Shown here piece after piece: positions 10,343-26,500 of a DNA stretch of 64,000 nt (the first letter of the stretch is position 1; each line of letters starts with the position of its first letter). Position numbers and translations under genes: made by a program. The stretch covers positions 1,798,001 to 1,862,000 of the forward strand of contig JAKNDB010000109.1 in NCBI GenBank assembly GCA_024305405.1. The letters run 5' to 3'. The DNA is from Dirofilaria immitis. Taxonomy: Eukaryota; Nematoda; Chromadorea; Rhabditida; Onchocercidae. The notes beneath the pieces were generated by a model. That model made no database searches. It was not told where the DNA came from and saw nothing but the letters and a program-made list of their open reading frames with translations.

Positions 10343-13300
10343 TTATCGGAGTTCGAATGATGTGTCAAATGCATCATCCGATAGGGAATCATCAAATTGG
10401 AAAGCATCACTAAGGCGTGACATCGAATTTAGAATTGCGGACAGCCGGGACGAGCCACCTTCTTCTGTATTAATTTGCCTCACCTAAATATAACAGTTAT
10501 ATTTAGAGTTAAAAATAAATAACAGAGAAAATTTTAAAAGTGGAAGACTACCCCAAGCTGATTTAGTTGTCCCAAAAACGATCAACTTCATCTGATGATC
10601 TCATGAATAACCACTCCAACTTCTCCTCGTTTTTGATAACACAAGCTGATCGCTCAGCAGCAAATACTCCTGTGGCCTGGGACATACGTGCCATGTCAAT
10701 ACGCGCCAGCAATCTCATGAAACCATCAACTTCACACTTCAACCCCTCTTGAGCTATTAAAATACTTTCTTCACATAAACATACTATACAGGCTGCTGGC
10801 TCATCATTCATGTCCTGCAAAAAATAACAGAAGAAATCAGACGAATCATCCAGCACCTTTTACTGCATATTTAAGGGTGGTTACTCAAATTTCCATTTTA
10901 TTTCTACCGTTAATTTAGTTAAAAAGCTACGAAAATTATGTTTTAAACAGGAACATATTGAACGATACTGAATCAAAGTGTACGGGTAAAATCAGTTCCA
11001 TTCAAAGTTAATAAAATAACATACCGTGGATGTAATTGCAAGAGTTATTAGGGAAACCCATTTGTGCATGTCAGCAGCGCTCTGACATATGAACTGAATT
11101 CTGTTGTTTTTAAAAACGATTTCGAACATATACGGTGATCGATAGTCACCTTTGAGTTCTATTACATCGATAACTGAATCGCTAAAAACAAACTTATCTT
11201 GCAAAACACTTCTCCGTAATAATATTTAAATCCAGTTTAAAAATACCTGACAGATATAACGCGTTCACCAAATTTGCATGTGGAGTCGGAAAACTGATAA
11301 AGTTTTTTATTTTGCAAATGAAAGTAGCTGTGTTGAAAATCGCTCGAGCCAAGCAACCATGAAACACCACCGCCAACTTCTTTGTGGTACAAAAAACCAC
11401 TGTGTTGATAGTTTTCTCCATTCATGCTATATAAATTAGTTTGTCTCCACTGTGCAAGGTAATACCCATGAAGTATTGGCGAATCCTGTAAATTGTGAAC
11501 CATTTAGAAATTTATACCCGCATAATGATTATGAAACAACACTCTTTCATTGCTGTCAGTTCCTACATCCAAGTAATTCATGGAAGCACTAATTAATTCA
11601 GGACCATTCGCAAATTATTATACTTTCCTCGTAGTATTAAAATATCACCTTATGCAATTCCTTGGACATGAAATGAATAAGGTGCTCCGGAGTATCACTG
11701 TACACCTTTAACTTGATTTTATCAGATTGAAAATTATTCTTATGTGCATATTTCAAAGCATCCAAAATGGCGATACCAAGTTGTTTACACGCTGTGCATA
11801 TTTCCAGGAACGATAAGAACTTATTAGTTTCACCTTCACACACATTATAATCTTTTTCAGCATGCAGATACATCACTTGAAAATCTGGACCAACCTAAAA
11901 GTCTGACCAAAATATTATCGACAAAACTGCCAAGTACGAACCATTATCTCATCCGTTAACCTGAATAACTTACCTGAATGCTGCTGATACACCGAAGTGG
12001 TAAGTATGCACGTGTAACATACGACTTTTTGGATATCACAAAATCTTCTGCAGATAACAAATAAGCCGCCTGATTAGAGAGAGCAAATAACCGCCTTTGA
12101 ATTTCTCCCGTGCCGAAATGTGAATACACCTTTAAAAAGTATATGTAATAATAATTCATTATATTTTGCGTGTTGGAGACTGGTAATTTTTCAACAGCGA
12201 AAATTTGACCAAACAACTACTGACAGAACTTTCTTAATTTCTGCTTTAAAATTCTTGAGCAGCAGTAAATACCTGAAACAGGCGCATAAATCTTTCGGCG
12301 TCGTGTTTGAAAACATTTATGCTAAGACCAATCATTTCACCCATATCCAACCTTGAAGACCATTTCTCAACTGTTAAACAAATAAACAGTAAAGAACAAA
12401 TATCAGCACACTATTTTGCAATTCAAATCCGAAAATGTGGAAATTTTTGATTAAGAGAAGGATTATCAAATATCGTTTTAAGGGTTTTCCACTACTGAAT
12501 GAAAAAGTGTAGTCCAGAAAGCATACCTTATTTCGCCGCATGGAAGATCGACTAACGTTGTTATCGGTGATATCCTATGTTCACATTCATTAAAGTGAAC
12601 ATCCTCTAACGACAATTTAGCTTTTGATAAGCTTGTTTTCAGAGCTATATCGAAAGGATCTACCGAAACAGCTGTAGTAACGACCTAAATCTATACTAAG
12701 GTAAATTTGCAAAATTTATAAATTAAAAGCTAGTAAAATATTTGAACTCATAGAAGACACATCTTCCTGAAAAATTAGTAAATTTTGTAAAAACGGAAAT
12801 GTCATAAGCTTTTTAAAAGTTGTTGCTCATTTGTATTCGATGTCCGCCGCATCAGTAGGACGCATTGACTGCGCCAAATTTCCAGGCGATTTTGGAATGT
12901 AGCGCAATAATGGCTACATAAAAACAACAAAATCTATGCTCCAATGAACAAACTTAGTTATTGATATGAATGCTGAACTTTTTGATTCCTGAATAGAAAT
13001 CTTCGACTTTTTCAAGACTTAAAGGACATTCGTGTATGAGATGATTTAAATGATGTGGGATGGATGTTGAAAGTAGCAGTTATAATTGGGAAGTATAAAT
13101 GATTTAGCTTCTTTGAAACGCATTTATATTTATTGGAAAAGTTTAGAAGGAATTCTGAAAGTTTTATATGTTAACAGAAACGCGTAACTTTTTCCATGGT
13201 AAAATTGAGAAAATTTGAAAAAGACAAGAATCATCATAAAAAAGTGTGCCATAAACAATTACTTGAAGAAATCTAAAAAAAAATAAATGGAAAAAAAGTT

Positions 13301-15364
13301 ACATCCGATTTTCGCTGTTCATAAACAACAGTATTTCCTTCTTCATCTACAGCAATTTTCATTTCATTTTCTTTCGAAAGACAACCATGGACACTATCTG
13401 ATGATTCGCTTTTTCTACGTCTCAACAATTCACCGAAAATTTGATCCTGAACATTTCCACTTACGTTTAACTTATTGTTTTCGTATTTCATTTAAAGAGG
13501 GATATTTTCAACAGATTCCTGGAATGATATATTATAAAAAATAAAATGACTATACAGGACCAAACTCTTTGATAAAATACTATGCATTACCGAGATGTTT
13601 TCCGGTACAGTGATGTCTTCATCAAATGCTGTAGCATGAGTTTCCACGAAATCAGCTGGTAGCGGTACATCAAACAATAATGACGAGACATCCTGAGATT
13701 GTTTGGAAAATTCTGTTCGGGATCCTCGGAGATTTGCTGAATAACTCTGTTCTCCGCGTGGATGCCTGCTTGAAACAGCCAAACTATTATTTGACGTTGA
13801 AGATCGCTGATTACCAAGTGATAGACGCATTACTGCTATTGGAATATCGTTATATTTTTTCAAAGGGTTTCTGAAAGACAGGTAAAAGAGTATGTCCGAA
13901 CTACAAGATACCATGAATAAGTTCTGCTCTATAAAAAGATAGTGAAATGATACATTCCGCTACATAAGATTGTAAGCATATTCTGGATGCATAGCGAACA
14001 TGCAAACTAAATATTTGAGGTAGAAAATCCACATTTTCGCCTGGAATTATTAATATGGAGCAAATTTTTACTGATTTTTCTCTATTTATTTAGTATAATG
14101 CGATATAAAGTTGCATGCTTTTTTTGGCGAAAACATCTGAAATGAATAAAATATACCAAGAATTTGAACTGAACTTCAGAAAAATCCATCATTTTCTGTG
14201 CGATGCGAGAAAGCAAAGGTTGGTTTGCCATCAGAGCGTTCCTGTGGTAGAACTTTCGAACAGTTTCTAAATCTTGTTGAAAGGACTGAAATATAATTTC
14301 TTTACAAATGTTTCAAATGAAATATAATAGAGGATTATAATATAAATAAAAAAACATTCGCTAATTCAGAATGCACAAGAAAACCCATAATAAGGGTACT
14401 AAATCATTCAGCCCGATTTCGATATCTTATCACTTAAAGGACTGGGAAAGTTGGACAGTATCAAGGTCAAGAAGATATGTCGAAAAAAAGCTTTAAATCC
14501 AAAAACAGTGCTGAATGTAGGATAGCTACAGTCTAATTAAATTTCAGGAAGAAAAACCATTTTACGAAGTTTAGATGCCACAAAATTTACTTATTCTTTG
14601 AAGAGCAAAAATAGTCCTAATACAAGAAATCTGTCACCACCAGCAGTAGTTAAGCTAATGATTTTATTAAATAATATTTGTAAGTTGTGAAAAGTATACT
14701 TAACAACCTGGAAGTGATATATTAATGTCTGTTTATTGAGAACATCTTTGAGCCATGCAACTGACAACTGCCGCACTGAAATGACACGCCATTCCCGTTT
14801 CAGATAGTCAGTTTCGTTGCGCGACATGAATTCTTTCACAAATAGCCAATATAACCGGTTACCTCTGTTAAATCTAAATCAAATAACGGTACTAGTTGCA
14901 TAGAAATATTGTTTCCACAAGAGGTATAATCCTAGAAATTGCAACTTATCAGTACTATCATGTTTTCAGGAATTTGAACCATACAGTTTCAAGCTCAGAA
15001 AGAATTCTAAATAGCTGTAAGAGATAAAATATGCACATCCGATCAACGCGGATAACAGTATCATTCCTATCTTTCATCTTTCATCTGATGAATAAGTCAA
15101 ATAATGTATATGGACATACCCATAAGAAAGAAAAAAATCGAAGATCGTTATAAGATTTCGTGCAGCAACAGAATTGGAATCAAGAGGCTGATATGAACCG
15201 CTCAACAAGTGTCGCCTCCATTCAATCACTGTATCCGCGATAGCTCGCATAATAGAAGCTTCGATGTGAGGATGAGATGACAGTGTGACTTCTGCATAAT
15301 ATTTTCCTCCTCCTCCTCCTTTGAATCCATCCAACGGAGCTATCGTTATCATCTTCTCATTCAA
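10343..15364 (-). CDS. PLEKHM2: PLEKHM2/SKIP-like RUN and PH domain protein (Arl8 effector family)
   Basis: Exons (minus): 15120-15364, 14708-14864, 14157-14285, 13591-13870, 13303-13446, 12527-12684, 12273-12370, 11974-12129, 11649-11894, 11247-11485, 11025-11181, 10552-10814, 10343-10483. About 804 aa (human protein near 1,020). Exons 1-3 form the RUN domain (AWLKDVLNKQTL, DLETVRKFYHRNALM). Exons 4-6 are a Ser/Arg-rich linker. Exons 7-9 match the conserved central domain (INVFKHDAERFMRLFQ, TRAYLPLRCISSI). Exons 10-12 carry the PH domain (YMFEIVFKNNRIQF, SAADMHKWVSLI), and exon 13 is the conserved tail. The family links Arl8 on lysosomes to kinesin-1. Exon 4 has one A too many (13855-13860) and exon 12 one T too few (A5 at 10574-10578 on plus). 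Without the second fix the protein stops early at 10563. Exons 6 and 7 do not join in phase, so a micro-exon or an error lies between them. No tryptophan-acidic motif is seen in the linker. Confidence 0.85.
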
Positions 15365-16124
15365 AATTAATCATTCCAAAAGTAAAAATATGCACCTCAT
15401 TTTACATGCTTGCTTAAACGAAGCATTTAAATAAAAGCAGTTCAATTTAGAAATTCAGCAATCATCCAAAAAACCCCCAAGCTGCGCCCTTCATGTTGAC
15501 TTCATTTCCTGAGGATTTTTAATAGGTAAAAAACTGGAAACCAGACAACCTGTCAGAAAATGAAACGAAGAGTCAACCCATCTCTTACAACAACTAGTAC
15601 CACAACCCAACCTTCACCATCACCCGATAATCTACATAGCTTCCAGCAGAAATTTTCTTCACTCTCACATTGTTCTCTTCCAGATAAAGCACCTCTTCGC
15701 GCCATCGCATGTCTGCTCACACTCTCATTTTTCATACTACCTCGTTTTATCAGACTGAGAATGTGGCGAGATATATCAATTGCTGGAATACTTCGGCATG
15801 TGTCGTTAAATTACGTGTAGCATGTTATAATTGGAATTGTATTGAGGGGTAGGGACACTCGTACGTGTACTATTTTAACATACTTTTTCCTTACTCATTG
15901 ACTAACTTATTCCCTGGAGTTATGTGAATTAAACTCTGATTTTTTCTTTCTGCAATGAAATTCGACACAGGTAACTGCATGTCATCTTTTGGTACCAATG
16001 AATTCGAAGTGTTATTACCAGTTCGACAGTTAAGCGTTTGAACTGATATGACAAAAATATGTTTCATCTAGATACAATATTTTTAGGAATATAGTAATTT
16101 TAGCCGTTTGCTAAACGTTACAGT
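15365..16124. promoter_or_regulatory. Divergent intergenic region between the PLEKHM2-like and SMAP-like genes
   Basis: About 760 bases separate two divergent start codons, so promoters for both genes probably lie here. I see no TATA box that I would defend. A minus-strand frame of 38 aa at 15594-15710 (MRWREEVLYLEENNVRV...) reads like protein. It could be an upstream exon or a small gene on the PLEKHM2 strand. Overlapping frames on both strands at 15553-15820 are probably its shadows. Confidence 0.45.
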
Positions 16125-20288
<4,164 letters not shown>

Positions 20289-23200
20289 AATTATATGTTA
20301 CTGTTCAAGGCTCGTTCACATTACGAAGTTCTTTTACAAGTATTTCCACACTTGTCACCATAGCATGTACAACATTTGTATCGTAATGAAAACTCTTTTA
20401 ACCTTATCGCTTTCTACATATTTGATTCAGCTTTCGTAAACTTCAGTAGAATCACGTATTTTCTTTTCTTAGCAAAATCACTGATTTTTATCAGCTTTAA
20501 AAGCCACTTTCATATTTCTTGTTGCTTAATATTCTCGTTTCTGCTGATCATCATAATGATCCAACACACGCATGTTTATTGATTGATCGTACATTCGAAT
20601 TATATGTTTCCCAAAAATTTACGTTTTGATAGTATTTTTTCTTAGGTTTGAAATTCTGTCATTTAATTGTTGTCATTTATCATTTAATCATTGTTGAACT
20701 CTTTCATGAACTCGGAGCTTGCATTAGGTCACTTAACATTTTTGGATTTTTTCGAGAATTGATTCAGGTCACTTAATATAATTAGTAAATTGATAGTAGT
20801 GGTGAAGTTACGAGGATACGCAAAAGATGTGCTTTTCCGACACAAATTATTGATTTCTGCGGTGATGGTTTTTACTTTGTTCATTTTCTCAGCAATACTC
20901 CAACATAGTTATGTTATATCTTAGAGTTAAAGAATTTGCTCGAAGTGTCATTTCTTCTATTGTTGGGCACTTTTTGTTGATCTTAAGCAGTTTTTCAATA
21001 ATAATCATTTTTGTATTAAAAAAAAAAAAATGGGATGAATTGTAGAAAATGACAAGTGCAGTTGTGAATATAATGTTCTCATTTGGGATATCATATCTCC
21101 TCATCTTATTTGATTCGATGATTCATTTTTATGTTAAGGAATATTTGTTATAATTCGTACAATACTCCTATCTGCATTTATAGCTTGTTTGACTGAGTTA
21201 TACATTGTTTGTTTTTTGTGTCAATGTTTTAGCGTTGAAATAGTAAGTTGTTGTAATAGTGAGCGCTTGTACGCACTAAAGAGATGTTTCACTAGTTAAT
21301 AATATCTATCAAAATGTAGCGATATTTTAAATAGAAATGTATTGTTCGGATTTTGCCATATTTTTGGAATAACTGGTAATCATATCGTACAGAAAACATA
21401 AGGTTGTTCAATAAAATTTTCGAAATAACGACCGTTTTTGAAAAAATTTAGAAATTGTGAGTGAATGATGCTGATTTCAGAATTTCGTCTAATTTCCTAA
21501 ATTATTATTTTTTTGAATAAAGCAAAGAATAGAAAATAGTTGGGGCAAAAGGATGTATTTTCCTTCCGAGAGTTTATGAAATGTTCAGAGTTTTCTTTAG
21601 AATTCTCGCTTTCTAGATCAGAGCCTTTTAAAATTCTAGGCTGAAATTATCGTTGTCTTATTTTATCTAACAATTGAAATACACATTTTCAATATATTTA
21701 TTTATATTTCGGGAAATATGTAGATCGATAACCTTTTTTTTTTTCAAATTAAATACGAAAATTTTTTTCTGAAGCTAATAATAACAAAAGCTGAGAATGA
21801 GAAAAGTTTTCTCTTTTTCTATTTATTTCCCTCAAAATTCATAACGAATGATTTGTAACGTCAAACATATAGTCAACATTCAAAAGAAAAACTAATCTAG
21901 AAATCAGTTAAACCATGGCATGCACTATTAATTTAAAGCTCAAAAGTGAAATGATATAATCGGGCGACAAAAGAGTAAGACTCAATATTCGTCTGCAAAT
22001 GTGACGGAAATTTTGTTGATTGAATGCAATATGCAACATTACATCTGACTGAGGACAATACCATATATTATGAATATTTTTTTTGCGTATTATTCTATGG
22101 TCAAGAAATTTAATTTTAATATCTAAGATAATTGATTTTTTCTGAACAAAAATGCAAATAGAAGTTGCAGGGAAATTTTCTGCCCATTTACTTTCAATAG
22201 AACAAAGAAATCCATTTATCCTTCCTAGAAAGGTCGATAATTAAAGAATATTTCAAAAACTGGGTTAAGCGGTTTTAAAATTCCAAACCTCTAACTCATC
22301 AGAAAGTGATACAGTCACTTAATATATAATTAGATACAGCTATAATACGTTTTCAGAACTTTTCCCTAGATTTTAGATTTTCTGCATCGGTAAAATAACG
22401 AATAGCAAATAATCACAAAAAAACGATAGCCTATGATGTATCAATGGTGATATCAATCGTTTGATCGTGGAAAATATGTAGCACAGAAAATTACAATGTT
22501 CATTTGTAAATATTTGAAATTTAAGAAGAACATTTATTCATTCAAAAGTCACACTGTAATCTACATAAAACTGAACATATTTAAATGAATGATTTCAATC
22601 CATCATAAGATATATTTTAGAATTTTTTCGCTTTAATATTTCTAAATTGAGCTGTATCTAATTATTTTTGTGACGGTTGCTATTAACAGTTGTAGAAGGA
22701 ATGTTGTGTTTAAAGTAACTGGAAAAAAATCATCTACAAATTAGAAATGTATTATTTTTCCATTCTTTAAAGTAACTTGACATGTCAAGATTTCAACTAT
22801 ACAAAGTTGAAAATTTTTCGAAAAAATCAAGGTAAGATATATCATATGAATGAATGATAGTGCTTTTATTCTCTGCATCATTATGTTTTCTGCGTTTTGC
22901 AGCGATCAGTGGTACTTCAATACTAGCGAAATGATTAATGCATTCTCAAACTTTTTTTTTGTTTGAGTGAAACATGCAATTGATTTGCTTTGTTCAAATA
23001 TAGTTTAGTACATTAAATTGATTTAATTGAATGAAGAAAAATTTACAGTTAAAAATACTGAATCGTTTAAATAAAGGAGACAAATGATAAGGATGGAAAA
23101 ATAAAATGAAACAAATTGATTATAGAATGAAATAATGAAGGGATATGAGAAGTGAGATTTGTTGCGAGATGGGATTCATTTGACAGATAAAACCCTGTTT

Positions 23201-23506
23201 ACTTGAGAAAATCACAATCATGAGCAAAATTATTGTTGAGGAGATAGCCACTAATCATTGAGAAGAATATATGCTAATAATACTCATGCTATGATTATTA
23301 TGATGAAATTTCGAGGCACTCGGTATATATTATAATTTGAATTTATTATATTCTTGTTACAAACACTTATTATCAACTTTTTGACAATGAGGGCAATTTT
23401 GACATTTTCATAATATTAAATGATTCAAAAATTTTTGAAAGCAAAAATATATTAAAAATGAGGAGAATTGATGATCGTTATAGAATGAGCAGTGCAATCC
23501 TTTTTA
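20289..23506. other. Convergent intergenic gap, AT-rich
   Basis: The SMAP-like gene (plus) and the K+ channel gene (minus) converge across about 3.2 kb. Open frames here are short and Ile/Phe/Lys/Asn-rich, as expected by chance. I see homopolymer runs (for example A12 near 21019) and no repeat, RNA gene or exon I would defend. Confidence 0.5.
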
Positions 23507-26500
23507 TTATAGATATGCAGGCTGTTCAGGACGTAAAGCAGTTATTCGCCGCAAGTATTCAGTATCACGGAAGAAATCAGATTGGAATGAATTATGCCGA
23601 ATTGTTGACATTCCAGATGAAGTTTCATCAATGAAACGCAATTTCATGAGAAGTTCATGAGGTTCGAACGGTCGATCTCGTAACTCATTATCCAGAAATG
23701 CCCGAATATCATTCCAAGTGACCTGATAGATATAAAAAATGAAAATATTTAGCTCAGTTCTTTCTTAATAAATGATGTTGTAATAAATGGAATAAGCATT
23801 TCTATTAATCAACGTTTCCAATTCAGTAAAAAAAATTGATACATATGGTAGAGCGAATGTTATAGATGAATTAAAATGTAATAACAATCTATGATATATA
23901 TCCCTCACTAGCTTAAGCCACCTAGTAGAAGATCAAAGACTTTTCTCTTGAAAGCATGAAAAGCTTCCCAAGTATATTATGCAGTCCCGAAAAAAAAAAA
24001 GATGATTTCAAATAAATTGAATTAAAATCTTAATTACTTTTAACTATTAATTACTTTTAACTATATAAAATTAATAAATGAAAAATTTACACATACTTTT
24101 CCTCCTTTTTTTCTTCTCATTGTTCTTAACAAAACTAAAATTTCCTTGAGTTCGTCGCTCATACCAAGAAATTTTTGGCTCGTCCGAAATAATGGAAACG
24201 AGTAAAATATGCTTTCAGATGTGTTGATGCCAAGTCAATACACATGGTGACAACTGATAAACCTATAGAAACACTGATAAGTTATACATATATATGTGTA
24301 TATAAATGAAGCATAATTAACAATGAATGTTTTGCTTACTTCCAAGTTGCAATGATTATGCATTAATTAGAATTAAAGAAATTAAAAATCGTAGTAAAGC
24401 GTTCATTTCTTCCTTCTTTGTTTTACTTCGACCGTCCTATTTTAGCCTAATCCCATAATGATAAATTGAATAAAAAATTATCAGAATCTGCCAAAGTTTC
24501 TTGGGAAGCCTTTGTGGTAAATATATTGCTGTAGATATTGCAACATACCTATCCAAATATAAAAGCCTGTTACACCAATTTCTGATCTCTTTATACCACA
24601 TGTAAACAAGTCATAGAAACATAAGAAATCTATCATCATTTTTTTAAAAAGCCAAGAGTGACAAGCCATCTTTTTTGAATTTCGACAAAGTCATTTACCT
24701 ACTTATGAACTTTTATATTCCTATGTTTATTTGTTGATATTGGAATTTCTCTGTTATTAAGTAACTCAATCAATTATCTTATTGTAGGATTATGTTTATG
24801 ACATATAATTAATTAACCATTGCTTTCCTTAAGGGTTTATGTTTTTTACAAGACGCAAAAATTATTACACATAAAAGTATAAATAAATTAATATTGAGTA
24901 GCCTATATTACATATATCGATTACTTAAAACAAAAATGATCTTTATTGAATGGTAATTAATAATAATTTAGAAAACTTAAAGTATCCATGAATTTTTGTT
25001 TGCTAATTCTAATTAATGAATGTAAAATGAACCAAATTTCCTGTGCTTTTAAAATTATTGAAATGAAATTATAAGATTTCTATAAATAGCTTTTTTCTCT
25101 CGAAACGATATATGAGTATATAAAATTTTTCTTAATTTTATAAGCATTTCAAGGAAAAACAAGGAAGACTATTTGTTTAACATAGCGAAAAAAAAATTTG
25201 TGAGAGCATTAAGTTATTATTATAAAAACTTCGGAAATATTTTTAAGTAAATTTTAGCAGATATAGATGGTCATTTGGTACTTTCTACTCACAGAATACA
25301 TTCTTTGAATAGTTGATGCTCCAAGTAAGAAATACTAGCAAATCCAGGTTTAGTTTAAATTACTTGAACTATACGATATGCTAACTTAAGTAATTCATAT
25401 TTACTAAATTTTACATTTTATGAAGCTACTAGATGTTTGGCAAATTTGAGTGATCATCCCCTTCTCCCTCCCTTCTCCCTCCCCTTCTCCTTCCCTCCCT
25501 CTCCTCACCCAAAACTTCTATTTTGATTTCGAATAAATAAGAGGAATTTTTATGATTTTTCTCGAAAGAAAAAGAATTTCATGTAGATTCATGTGTTTGA
25601 AAATAGAAAGATTGCATTCAAACGAAAAAGAACTAACCAACGATGACAAAAGCTACAATAAGTGATAAGAAAATGTAATCAACAACGACGATATCGCCAA
25701 GGCCGACAGTTACGATAAGATTGAAGCCAAAATGAAAAGCATGTAAGAAAGACCACGAACGCTCCCAATTGATGAACATGGCTGAACCCATCGAGCAGTA
25801 CAAACAGATGCATGACACATAAGCTCCTGGATTAAATTAAAACTCATCTAATCTTTAATGGAGAAAACTATTAGTCTCCTTGCTTTTGACAAAAATGCTT
25901 TTGTATTAGAAATTCGAGAGTTAAAGAACAAACTTCACACTTCAGTGATAGTCCATGATCATTCAAATGAGCACCGTGGACATCATATATTTGATAGAAA
26001 ACTTTCAGAGTATAAATCAAAGTAAGAAATTGAAGTGGTAAAAGAGTATACCAATTGGAAACCATAATTTCCCATCGCTTCCTTCTGCGCCAAAAATATC
26101 TATGACATCGGAGTGACCGCTTGTTGATTGCGATGACTTCCTTCGCATATAACGTTTTCGAAATAAGATTTGCTGAATTTGTTCATACAAAAATTTGCGA
26201 ACAATATGAATGACAGTATAGCAGCATCATGCAAAACAAATTATAGTCTATTGATTTAACGAGATATTGTGATACATGGAATTTTTTTGGTCAAGTTAAG
26301 TCTTTGCCATATTTCAATTTTATTCGTACTAAAAAAACTTATACGCATTCAAAAAATATAGCGTTATCAAGCACCTTTATTTTGTGTGATATTTTGTTCC
26401 AGTATGAAACAAAGCGAAGCAATGTTTCCGACAAAAATTTGCCTATATCTGCGGCTGTAATAAACATGAGAGGTATGCCAATTAAAGCAAATGCTACTGC

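Noticed and set aside
13447..13528. Alternative start of PLEKHM2-like exon 5 at an ATTCCAG acceptor (ESVENIPL)
   Set aside because: It hits an in-frame TAA. The GTTCAG acceptor before 13446 keeps phase 0 without a stop.
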